Assembly: GCA_016703125.1 (NCBI GenBank) | Contig: JADJCR010000002.1 | Location: 1 to 64,000 of the forward strand | Length of the DNA: 64,000 nt | Source: Micrococcales bacterium | GTDB taxonomy: Bacteria > Actinomycetota > Actinomycetes > S36-B12 > UBA10799 | Direction: 5' to 3' | Shown: positions 56,227-63,368 of the stretch, piece by piece | Layout: each line of letters opens with the position of its first letter | How positions within the stretch are numbered: position 1 is the stretch's first letter | The notes under the pieces: generated by a model | Database searches by the model: none | What the model saw: only the letters and a program-made list of their open reading frames with translations | Told to the model about the DNA's origin: nothing | Program-made: the position numbers and the translations under genes

Positions 56227-56598
56227 GGTTCTCGTCTCCGACGCAGCAGTTGGTTGCGCCGAACGAGCACGCCGTGATCCTCCTGACAGCATTCGGAAGC
56301 GCTCTGCGCTCGGAGGCCGAACCCCACGACCTGGATCTGGGCGTGCTGTTCGATTACGCGGGAGAGCACGATGTCCTCGGTTTGCGGGACGGCCTCGTGG
56401 CGCCAAACTCGATACGAGGGGATTGATCTGGTGGTGCTCAACGGTGCCGGGCCAGTGATCCGCGAACGCGCGCTCGTCGGTGCAGAGGTCCTGTATGAAG
56501 CGCGAAAACCCGTGCACACCCAGGCCGCAATCGCGGCAACCATGGAGCGCATGGATACCGACTGGCTGCGCCGCCTCGCCCTGGAGGAACTCGCGTGA
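56223..56598 (+). pseudogene. MntA-type nucleotidyltransferase antitoxin, frameshifted
   Basis: Minimal nucleotidyltransferase domain: TAFGSALRSEAEPHDLDLGV contains the GS...DxD signature of MNT antitoxins, followed by LFDYAGEHDVLGL. The second half is in another frame: TRYEGIDLVVLNGAGPVIRE, then VLYEARKPVHTQAA and the end LRRLALEELA. The shift is near 56410. MNT proteins AMPylate and silence the partner HEPN toxin, whose remnant begins at the overlapping ATG 56598. The TTG start at 56223 is a guess. Confidence 0.65.
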
Positions 56599-56730
56599 TG
56601 ACCCTGGACCGGGACACCATCGTTGTGCGACTGGGGCTCATGAACGATCTACTGAGCGACCTCGAGACGATCGGGGGTGTCGATGCTGCGACTGCGTTCC
56701 GACCGGATGGCACGCCATCGCCCGGTCTGG
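56598..56730 (+). pseudogene. HepT-type HEPN toxin remnant
   Basis: Starts MTLDRDTIVVRLGLMNDLLS, DLETIGGVDAAT, then (after a shift) LRSDRMARH, the usual first 40 residues of HepT, an RNase of the HEPN superfamily. After that the sequence no longer resembles the family, and the RxxxxxH catalytic motif is missing. The start overlaps the MntA stop, the normal antitoxin-toxin order. The toxin is therefore inactive. Confidence 0.55.
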
Positions 56731-56852
56731 AGCGGGAGGACCTCCGCACGCGTGCTTGGACATGGCCCTTGTCCTTCAAATTCGCGTACTGGACTTCTTG
56801 GCGGGCATGTGGGCCCCCCTTCGGTCTCCCACTCCAGATACCTGTCTCCCGG

Positions 56853-58325
56853 CTAGCGATACCCCCGCGTCGCCCGCTCCAGCGCGTCCACCTCGCCGCT
56901 GAACAACTCGAACCCAAGTGCCCGGGCGTTATTGCGCGCCTGCTCGGCGTCCTTGGCACCGGGGATGGGTAGCACCGACTTCTGTTGCATCAGCCAGCGC
57001 AGCGCCACGGCCGTCGGCGGCTGATCATGTGCCGCACCGATCTCGCGTAGCAGTTCGACCACCGACGCAACACCCTCGCGTGCCGAGCGCCGGAAGAAGG
57101 GCATGAACCGGCGGAGGCCGCGCGGCCGCACGGTGAGGTACCTGCCGGTCAGCGCCCCCGACGCAAGCGGCTGGTAGGCAATCAGCGTCACGCCGAGTTC
57201 ACGGCAGGCGTCCAGCACGCCGTCGGACTCGGGGTTGCGATGCAGCAGCGAGTACTGCACCTGATTCGAGGCCAGGGGGACACCATGGTCGGCCAGCACC
57301 CGGTGCGTGAGCCGCAGTTGCGCCTCGGAGTAGTTGCTCACCCCGACCGCCCGCACCTTGCCCACGTGCACGGCCTGCGCCATCCCCACCATCAGGTCCG
57401 CGATGTCGATCCGGCGGCTCGGGAAGTGGTGTTGGTACAGGTCGATCGTCGGACGCCGCAGCCGGTCCAGACTAGCCGCCAACGCGTTCGGCAGGTCGTC
57501 TGCGCTCCCGCGCATCCCGGGCGGGAACTTCGTAGCGATCAGCGCCGGCGTGCCCTCGGCCAGCTCGCCGAGCCGCTGCTCCGAGGCACCGTTGCTGTAC
57601 ATGGCCGCGGTGTCGAACAGCCTCACGCCGGCGTCGAGGCTGGCCCGGAATGCATTCGCCTCCTGCTCAGCGCTCTCCGGCCCGCCGTAGGCGAGCTTCG
57701 CCGGAGTGAAGCGCGACCTCTCAGTGCCTCTGGCTGTGGTGATGTCCCCGAGGTCGAGGACGTCGGTGTGGCCGAAGTCGCGCAGCAGCCCGGTCACCGC
57801 CTGCTTGGCGCCCTCGTCGTTACCGCTGACGAACACCGTGTGGTCGCCGGCGGCGAGCAAGCCCGGGTCGGTCATCAACGCGGCCGTCATTGTGTTAAGC
57901 GTCTTGACAACGCGAGCGTCGGGGTAGGTCCGCTGGATCTGCTCGCCCAGGGAGTCGGTGTCCTTGACGAACAACGTGGGCGGCATGCCCTGCGAGAAGT
58001 CGAGCGGGTTGGACGCATCGATAAGCACCTTGTCCGCGAGGGCGTCCGCGCCGGCCGCGGCTAGGGCGTCCATCGCGCCGGCCCCGTTCGTGGCGTTGAC
58101 CACGATGTCGCCAGTGGCGGCTGCTTCGGCGTAGGTGACCAGGCGCACGTCGGGGTGTTCGGTCTGCCACGCCCCGTAGCCGGGCCTGCCCCAGCCATCG
58201 GGCTCGGTGCGGCTCATCGTGTCGGCGACATCACGCGTGCCGACGACGACCTCGTGGCCGAGTCCGGCGAATCCTGCGGCCAGTGCCTGGCCGACCGCTC
58301 CGGTGCCGAGAACTGCAATCTTCAT
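56853..58325 (-). CDS. fusion: F420-NADP reductase-like domain plus aldo/keto reductase
   Basis: 490 residues in one intact frame from ATG 58325. Residues 1-202 are an NADPH:F420-oxidoreductase-like Rossmann domain (VLGTGAVGQALAAGFAGLGH, NATNGAGAMDAL, LIDASNPLDFSQG, LGDITTARGTE). From about 205 the sequence is an aldo/keto reductase lacking its usual first strands (RASLDAGVRLFDTAAMYSNG, ATKFPP, YQHHFPS), with tetrad D238, Y243, K266 and H299, and IPGAKDAEQARNNARALGF near the end. The first partner lacks its usual C-terminal tail. This looks like a deletion that joined two neighbouring genes in frame near 57715. Divergent from a TetR gene with twin operators. Confidence 0.85.
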   Translation of the reverse strand: MKIAVLGTGAVGQALAAGFAGLGHEVVVGTRDVADTMSRTEPDGWGRPGYGAWQTEHPDVRLVTYAEAAATGDIVVNATNGAGAMDALAAAGADALADKVLIDASNPLDFSQGMPPTLFVKDTDSLGEQIQRTYPDARVVKTLNTMTAALMTDPGLLAAGDHTVFVSGNDEGAKQAVTGLLRDFGHTDVLDLGDITTARGTERSRFTPAKLAYGGPESAEQEANAFRASLDAGVRLFDTAAMYSNGASEQRLGELAEGTPALIATKFPPGMRGSADDLPNALAASLDRLRRPTIDLYQHHFPSRRIDIADLMVGMAQAVHVGKVRAVGVSNYSEAQLRLTHRVLADHGVPLASNQVQYSLLHRNPESDGVLDACRELGVTLIAYQPLASGALTGRYLTVRPRGLRRFMPFFRRSAREGVASVVELLREIGAAHDQPPTAVALRWLMQQKSVLPIPGAKDAEQARNNARALGFELFSGEVDALERATRGYR

Positions 58326-58366
58326 GGGGACTCCTTTGGTGGTCTGCGTTGCACGACGAACGTAAC

Positions 58367-58409
58367 AGACAGGTCTGTCTAGCACAAGACAGAGGGGTCT
58401 GTGTATTAT
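58367..58409. promoter_or_regulatory. twin TetR operators and -10 box in a divergent promoter
   Basis: AGACAG-GT-CTGTCT (58367-58380) is a perfect 14-base palindrome. ACAGA-GGGG-TCTGT (58389-58402) is a second one. The first type is a common TetR operator form in actinobacteria. TATTAT (58404-58409) lies 6 bases before the GTG start of the TetR gene and abuts the second site, so occupancy would block that promoter. A leaderless TetR mRNA is likely. Confidence 0.7.
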
Positions 58410-58415
58410 CGGTTC

Positions 58416-58991
58416 GTGACCACAACTGTTGCCCCGACGGCGCGCGACCGGATCCTGGATACAGCTTTCCGGCTCTTCTACGCCAAAGGCCTGCGCGCGG
58501 TCGGGGTGGACACGATCATCGCCGAGTCCGGCGTGGCCAAGGCGACGTTCTACCGGCACTTCCCCGCCAAGGAGGACCTCATCGTGGCCTACCTCGACCG
58601 GGTCGACGAGATCTGGACTGGGCAGTTGAAGGCCGCGGCCGCAGCAGCCGGAACCGAGCCGCGAGAGCAACTCGTCGGCCTGTTCGACGCATTGACCAGC
58701 GCCTGCCGCCGACCCGGGTACCGGGGTTGCGCATTCATCAACGCGGCTGCCGAGGCTCCCCCGGGGACGCCCGTCCACGACCGTACCGTTGCGCACAAGC
58801 AGAGGATCCTGGCCTGGGTCACGGACCTGGCGCGCGAGGCTGGTGCCGCAGACCCGCAGCAACTGGCCCGGGCCCTGACCCTGCTGCTCGACGGCGGCCT
58901 GGCCAGCGGCGCGCTTGACGGAGGTCCGGAGAGCGCGGTCGCGGCCAGGGCGACAGCCAAGGCACTGGTCGGCGCCGGGACGTCTGGTTGA
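58416..58991 (+). CDS. TetR-family regulator of the fused oxidoreductase
   Basis: 191 residues from GTG 58416 (MTTTVAPTARDRILDTAFRL). I chose it over the GTG at 58401 because that codon lies inside the operator and -10 box. HTH: LRAVGVDTIIAESGVAKATF, YRHFPAKEDLIVAYL. The ligand region has RRPGYRGCAFINAAAEAPPG, a pattern seen in TetR proteins next to flavin or F420 enzymes. It probably represses itself and the divergent fusion gene. Confidence 0.9.
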   Translation: MTTTVAPTARDRILDTAFRLFYAKGLRAVGVDTIIAESGVAKATFYRHFPAKEDLIVAYLDRVDEIWTGQLKAAAAAAGTEPREQLVGLFDALTSACRRPGYRGCAFINAAAEAPPGTPVHDRTVAHKQRILAWVTDLAREAGAADPQQLARALTLLLDGGLASGALDGGPESAVAARATAKALVGAGTSG

Positions 58992-59090
58992 AGCGGGCCC
59001 CGTCGCGGGCACACGGCTGATCTGCCCGGACGGGGGTTTGTTGCCCATCGCCGGCAGTTCTACACTCGCCGTGTCCTCCGGGAGGTTCCC

Positions 59091-59810
59091 ATGTTCCCCA
59101 TGCACCGTCTCGTCCCCTTCGCCGCTGCCGGCCTCGCCGCTTCCCTGATGGCTGTGGCCCCTGCTTCGGGTGACGTCATCAGCGGGCACTCCGGCGGCTG
59201 GTCGTTCCGCGGGGCGGTGAAGGGTCTGGTCACGGTCACGCAGAACGACGCTGACGTCACGCTCGCCTTCAACCTGTTCGGACTGCGCGCGAACACCAAG
59301 TACCGGCTGGTCGCCAGCAGCAGGAGGTGCGGCGCGAGCGGCGGGCGCATGTTCGCGCGGGCGTTCACATCTGACCCCCGCGGCACATCGTGGGACCCCG
59401 TCACATTCCGCGCCGACGCGAGCCGGATCAAGTCCTTCTCCCTGCGCGAGCGCAAGTCCGGGACGACTGTGGCCTGCTCCGGCAAGGCCGCGATCCACGT
59501 GGGAGCGGACAACACCGGCATAAAGGTCGCCCGACCCAAGGCCGTGGTCATGACCTCCGAAGCCAACGCGCTATGGGTGCTCATGACATCGGTCACGGGC
59601 CTCGAGCCGAACACCAGGTACCGCGCCGCGGCTCTGCCCGGCGGCTGCGTTCCAGGTGCGAAGCCGCTGTTCACTCACGGGTTCCGATCGAACGCGCAAG
59701 GCAATGCCCTCGTGCGCGCGCAGCGGGATGCTACTGCGGCCTCGCCCATCAGTTCGGTCGCTGTCGTGGAGCGAGCCAGCGGCAAGGTCGTCTTCTGTGC
59801 AGGTGCATGA
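59091..59810 (+). CDS. secreted protein with two tandem homologous domains, family unknown
   Basis: 239 residues, GGGAGG before ATG 59091. A signal peptide (MHRLVPFAAAGLAASLMAVA, cleavage after PASG) is followed by two similar halves: FNLFGLRANTKYRLVASSRR, then CGASG and FARAFTSDPRGTSWDPV in the first; MTSVTGLEPNTRYRAAALPG, then GCVPG and FTHGFRSNAQGNAL in the second, each ending with a Cys near a strand (TTVACSG; KVVFCAG). The motif LxPNTxYR with a later FxTDxxGxa pattern resembles CHRD-like beta domains. Extracellular; role unknown. Confidence 0.7.
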   Translation: MFPMHRLVPFAAAGLAASLMAVAPASGDVISGHSGGWSFRGAVKGLVTVTQNDADVTLAFNLFGLRANTKYRLVASSRRCGASGGRMFARAFTSDPRGTSWDPVTFRADASRIKSFSLRERKSGTTVACSGKAAIHVGADNTGIKVARPKAVVMTSEANALWVLMTSVTGLEPNTRYRAAALPGGCVPGAKPLFTHGFRSNAQGNALVRAQRDATAASPISSVAVVERASGKVVFCAGA

Positions 59811-60139
59811 CGCCGCGGACCTCAGGGTCGGACTTGCTGGCACACGCCGGCATCATGCGCGCACCGCAAGTGGCGAATCTCTGGTTCCAGTGCCGTCCGG
59901 GAACTGATCCGGTACCCGATCGGGCTCGTGCGACGCTGCAGGGTCACCACGTACGGCTCGAAGGGACCGCGGCCCCGTCATAGCCGGCGAACACCTCGTC
60001 GGCGCACGGCGCAGCCATCGTTGAACGCGCTACGCACGGTCCGTCACCACGGTTGTTGCACTCCCTGGCCCGCCCTGCAGCGCACCTGCCTTCCCGCCGT
60101 CCCCGCCCGACGCCATCCTGCAGTGCCGCGGACTGGCAG
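59811..60139. other. non-coding stretch with no clear gene
   Basis: Open frames here are short and lack codon bias. It may contain the eroded 5' part of the integrase remnant that follows, but I recognise no integrase motif before about 60160 and no strong hairpin. Confidence 0.4.
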
Positions 60140-60514
60140 GAGCCGTGACGTCGCGGCTGCACCTGGCGTTGGTGCTGGTTGGGAGACTGAAGATGAACGC
60201 CGGGGTGGTGTTGGACCTGCGCTGGTCGCGGGTGGACCTCAACCACCGGGGCATCACCACTCGGCTGATGGCGAGGTGGGTTTCGGCGACCCGGTGGCCG
60301 AGGAGTTGCACGAGGCGCGGCACTCGTCGGTAACGGCCATGCGGGAGGCCGGGGTCCCGGACATGGCGGTCGCGGAGTGGCACGGGCACGACGAGGCCGT
60401 GATGATGCCCGATACGCCTTCTCGGAGGCCTTCTCAGCGGCTAGTGACTTCTTAGTGACTTCCGGCGCCTTCGTCGCGCAAAAAGGGCCTGGTCACCCGC
60501 TCTTGCGCTTGTGA
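60140..60514 (+). pseudogene. tyrosine recombinase (phage integrase) remnant beside tRNA-Thr
   Basis: Two conserved integrase pieces survive in different frames. GVVLDLRWSRVDLNHRGI resembles the block after the first catalytic Arg. EELHEARHSSVTAMREAGVP, then DMAVAEWHGHDEAVM, carries the HxxR and WHGH motifs. The tyrosine segment YAFSEAFSAASDFLVTSG follows after one more shift and ends at TGA 60512-60514. The N-terminal half and the Arg-to-His spacing are lost. It reads toward the tRNA 3' end, the usual layout for an integrated element. Confidence 0.75.
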
Positions 60515-60521
60515 CCAGGCC
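60480..60521 (-). terminator. Rho-independent terminator of tRNA-Thr
   Basis: On the minus strand GGCCTGGTCAC pairs with GTGACCAGGCC (11 perfect base pairs, arms 60486-60496 and 60511-60521), followed by a run of five T (60480-60484). It lies 8 bases past the tRNA 3' end. The broken integrase frame runs into it from the other strand. Confidence 0.85.
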
Positions 60522-60529
60522 TCTCACTG

Positions 60530-60603
60530 AGCCGCCTAAGGGAATCGAACCCTTGACCTACGCATTACGAGTGCGTCGCTCTGGCCGACTGAGCTAAGGC
60601 GGC
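60530..60603 (-). tRNA. tRNA-Thr (anticodon CGT)
   Basis: A 74-base cloverleaf. The acceptor stem GCCGCCT/AGGCGGC, D stem GCTC/GAGC, anticodon stem ACGCA/TGCGT with loop CTCGTAA (anticodon CGT, reads ACG) and T stem AAGGG/CCCTT with loop TTCGATT all pair fully. The discriminator base is T and CCA is not encoded. A terminator follows at once. Its 3' end is a plausible attachment site for the adjacent integrase. Confidence 0.97.
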
Positions 60604-60716
60604 GTGGGCGGCGCACCGCCCGACCCGATCAGTCTAACGACGGCCGCGGTGCCGCCCCACGGCTGGTCGGAGCCTGAGGTGGGGAGACTCCCAAGCCTCC
60701 GCACAACTCACGCGGA

Positions 60717-60801
60717 GAGAGTTGCGGACACCCGGGAGCGACTCAACCGGGCCTTATCGCTCCCCGATGGAGGCAACTCTCCCGCTTCAGGCAGCGCGCA
60801 C
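60717..60801. repeat. nested-stem intergenic element, copy B
   Basis: The outer stem is GAGAGTTGC (60717-60725) with GCAACTCTC (60773-60781). The inner stem is GGGAGCGA with TCGCTCCC inside CACCCGGGAG (60729-60738) and ATCGCTCCCCG (60756-60766), again 17 bases apart. Compared with copy A the inner blocks are identical in sequence, while the outer stem has changed on both sides and still pairs. GCGCGCAC (60794-60801) follows as in copy A. It lies 41 bp after the stop of a secreted-protein gene and before tRNA-Thr. Confidence 0.65.
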
Positions 60802-60841
60802 GCCGGAGTTCACCACGAGCACGTCCGACCTCAGCGGCTCG

Positions 60842-61540
60842 CTACCGAACGATCTGCAACGCTCCCGGGGCAGCGACCACCGGCGCGTCGGCGGGCGTCA
60901 GCGGCACGTAGAACCCGGCAGGGTTGGCGAAGGCGGCGCAGGCACCCGTGGTCTCGTCCTTCGCGAACAGCATGCTCGCGCCGATCGGGACGTCCGTGAC
61001 CGTCGTGGCGGCGACCTTCCAGGCACTGGCGGTCGTCGCGTTGACGACCTGGAACACGGCTCGGCCGTTGCCACCGGCTGCATTCAGGTAGGGCACCAGG
61101 TCAGCCTTCAGCGTGCGCCGGATCACTGCATCGGTACACCCGTTGTTCAGGAAGAGCAGGGCGGTGTTGTCGTTGTCCAACTTGCCGTCCATGCCGTAGC
61201 GGAAGACCGCACCGTCAGCCGCCGTGACGACGACCTCCGGGACGAGCCCGGTGGTGTAGTACCCCGAGAACGTCCCGAGCGTGGTGCCGTTCTTGTCCTT
61301 GACCAGCCAGTTCGGACCCGCTGGTCCCGCCGGTCCACCGGGACCCTGTGGGCCATTGGAGTTCCAGGACGTCTTCACCCAGCCCTTCTTGCACTTCTTG
61401 TTCTTCTTGTTGATGAACTTGACGGCCCCGTTCGATTTCTTCACGCAGGCCTTGATGGTCTTCGCCTGTGCTGCTGGCGCCATCGCCAGACTCCCAGCAG
61501 AAATCCCGACCGCCGCGGTGATCGCGAGCAACTTCTTCAT
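60842..61540 (-). CDS. secreted protein with short collagen-like segment
   Basis: 232 residues from ATG 61540 (MKKLLAITAAVGISAGSLAM), a signal peptide ending APAAQA. A basic, Cys-containing region follows (KTIKACVKKSNGAVKFINKK, NKKCKKGW), typical of actinobacterial collagen-like surface proteins. Then come a brief Gly-Pro-rich run (GPQGPGGPAGPAGP) and a globular C-terminal domain (LGTFSGYYTTGLVPEVVVTA, FLNNGCTDAVIRRTLKADLV). Exported; a surface structural or adhesive role is likely but unproven. Confidence 0.78.
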   Translation of the reverse strand: MKKLLAITAAVGISAGSLAMAPAAQAKTIKACVKKSNGAVKFINKKNKKCKKGWVKTSWNSNGPQGPGGPAGPAGPNWLVKDKNGTTLGTFSGYYTTGLVPEVVVTAADGAVFRYGMDGKLDNDNTALLFLNNGCTDAVIRRTLKADLVPYLNAAGGNGRAVFQVVNATTASAWKVAATTVTDVPIGASMLFAKDETTGACAAFANPAGFYVPLTPADAPVVAAPGALQIVR

Positions 61541-61586
61541 GGTGTCTCTCCTCCCGGACACCGCGAGGCTACACGTCCCGGGCAGG

Positions 61587-61763
61587 TCAGGCGGCATCTT
61601 TCTGCTTCATGAAAGCCACAACCATCGTGGCGATCACGCCCACCACAGGCAGCAGGAAACCCAGGACCGGCCAGCCGATTCTGTTCATCCCGTTGCGCTC
61701 GGCGATGAAGAAGCAGAACCAGGCACAGGCCACCGCCACGATCAGGCCCCAGAGGTAATCCAT
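61587..61763 (-). CDS. small two-helix membrane protein
   Basis: 58 residues (MDYLWGLIVAVACAWFCFFI, AERNGMNRIGWPVLGFLLPV, VGVIATMVVAFMKQKDAA). Two hydrophobic helices are joined by a short polar loop, with a basic C-terminus. Codon choice is G/C-rich at third positions and the frame is clean. It sits between two exported-protein genes on the same strand, 20 bp after the lipoprotein gene stop. No known family; similar small proteins are common in bacterial membranes. Confidence 0.6.
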   Translation of the reverse strand: MDYLWGLIVAVACAWFCFFIAERNGMNRIGWPVLGFLLPVVGVIATMVVAFMKQKDAA

Positions 61764-61782
61764 GGCCTCAGGTTAGTCCAGC

Positions 61783-63312
61783 TCAGGTGCACTTCAAACC
61801 GTCCTCGGGGACCTCTCCATCCACGAGGAAGGCGTCCACTGCACGGTCTACGCACTTCGACCCGGAGTAGTACGCCGTGTGCCCGTCAGCGTCCATCCAA
61901 CTGACCAGCACCCCCGACTCCAGTTGGTCGGCCAGTGAGACCGCCCAGTCGTACGGTGTGGCCGGGTCGTACTCGGTGCCGATCACGACGATCGGCGGCG
62001 TGCCGGGAGCGGTGATCGCGTGTGGTTCATCGACCGCCGGCACCGGCCAGTAGTAGCACGGCAGGTTGCCCCAGGCCAGCGCCGCGCCGAACACGGGAGC
62101 CTCCTGGCTCCACTCCTGCGCCTGCTGCTGCGTCTCCTCGGGGTCGAAGCGGTCGGGCCGGTCGATGCAGTTGACCGCGTAGAGCATCTCGTAGGAGTTG
62201 TTGGCGTACGTGCCGTTGGGTTTGCGCTCGGTCAGCGTGTCCGACAGCGCTTGCAGCGAGAAGCCGTCGCCGTCGAACGCGCTGTCGAGGGCGTAGAACA
62301 ACGCCTGCCAACCGTAGTCCGCGGAGTAGAGACTGCCCACCACACCGTTCATCGCCTGGGCGGCGGTCAGTGGGCGTCCCGCCTCTGCGGGCAGCGGGTT
62401 CTGCTCCAGATCGTTGAGCAGGTCCGCGACCTTCTGCACCCCCGCCTGCGGATCGTCACCGAGCGGGCAGTCCTTCTCGTCGGCACACCACTGTGCATAA
62501 CGCAGCAAGGCCTTCTCGAAACCGACCGCCTGCCCACGGCTGACTTCGGCGTTGGTGAGCTTCGGGTCGACTGCCCCGTCGAGCACCAACCGCCCCACCC
62601 GGCCCGGGAACAACTCGGCGTAGGTCGCGCCGATGTAGGTCCCGTACGACTTGCCCAAGTAGGTGAGCCGCTCATCGCCGAGCGCCGCGCGCAGGATGTC
62701 CATGTCGCGGGCGACGTAGGGCGTGCCGACGTTGGGCGTCATCTCCGGGGAGTTGCGCTCGCAGCGCGGCCCGAAGCGCTTCGACACGGCCACGGTCGCG
62801 GCCACGTCCTCATCGGTCTCGGGGTTCGGGTCGACATTGAGGAACCGGTCGAGTTGCCGATCGGTCAGGCACTCCACCGGCGTGCTGTCGCTCACGCCGC
62901 GGGGGTCGAAACCGACGATGTCGTAGCGGTCGAGCAGGTCCTCACTCACAACCGCTCGGGCGGCCCGAGCGTACTCGATGCCCGACCCGCCGGGACCCCC
63001 GGGATTCACGACCAGCGACCCGATGCGGTCCTCCGGGTCGGATGCCGGCAGTCGCACCACCTTGACCTCGATGGTGTCCCCGGCCGGGTCGTCGTAGGCC
63101 AGCGGCACGGTCAGCGTGGCGCATTCGAACCGTCCGCCGCAGCCGCTCCAGGCCAGGCTCTGCCCGTAGAAATCTGCTAGCGCCGGCTCCTCCGGGGACG
63201 GTTGGACGGTTGCCGTCGGGGAGGCGGTGGGCTCATCGCCGCCGCCGAAGAAGGTGCACCCGGACAGCGCGACGAGCGCGGCAGCACCGACGGCGAGCAG
63301 GCGTGGATTCAC
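61783..63312 (-). CDS. lipoprotein alpha/beta hydrolase, TAP-like (SlpD/E, Hip1 type)
   Basis: 509 residues from GTG 63312 with GAGGGG before it. The lipoprotein signal ends ALVALSGC. Catalytic features are the oxyanion loop NPGGPGGSG, nucleophile elbow GKSYGTYIG, and the C-terminal TAP-like domain with IGTEYDPATPYDWAVSLADQ (acid) and DADGHTAYYSGSKCVD (His). Such enzymes are secreted or anchored tripeptidyl or aminopeptidases. Conserved cysteines suggest disulfides outside the cell. Divergent from the patatin gene. Confidence 0.9.
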   Translation of the reverse strand: MNPRLLAVGAAALVALSGCTFFGGGDEPTASPTATVQPSPEEPALADFYGQSLAWSGCGGRFECATLTVPLAYDDPAGDTIEVKVVRLPASDPEDRIGSLVVNPGGPGGSGIEYARAARAVVSEDLLDRYDIVGFDPRGVSDSTPVECLTDRQLDRFLNVDPNPETDEDVAATVAVSKRFGPRCERNSPEMTPNVGTPYVARDMDILRAALGDERLTYLGKSYGTYIGATYAELFPGRVGRLVLDGAVDPKLTNAEVSRGQAVGFEKALLRYAQWCADEKDCPLGDDPQAGVQKVADLLNDLEQNPLPAEAGRPLTAAQAMNGVVGSLYSADYGWQALFYALDSAFDGDGFSLQALSDTLTERKPNGTYANNSYEMLYAVNCIDRPDRFDPEETQQQAQEWSQEAPVFGAALAWGNLPCYYWPVPAVDEPHAITAPGTPPIVVIGTEYDPATPYDWAVSLADQLESGVLVSWMDADGHTAYYSGSKCVDRAVDAFLVDGEVPEDGLKCT

Positions 63313-63368
63313 CCCTCGACTGTAGCCACCACCACGACGAGCGGAGCCGGGGTGTGGACAATGAGCCT

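Noticed and set aside
56853..59498. 881-codon minus-strand open frame
   Set aside because: Only the part below 58325 has domain content. The upstream part is antisense to the TetR and secreted-protein genes.
60225..60260. SRVDLNHR-like translation resembling a tRNA antisense artefact
   Set aside because: No cloverleaf can be drawn there. The context fits the integrase block instead.
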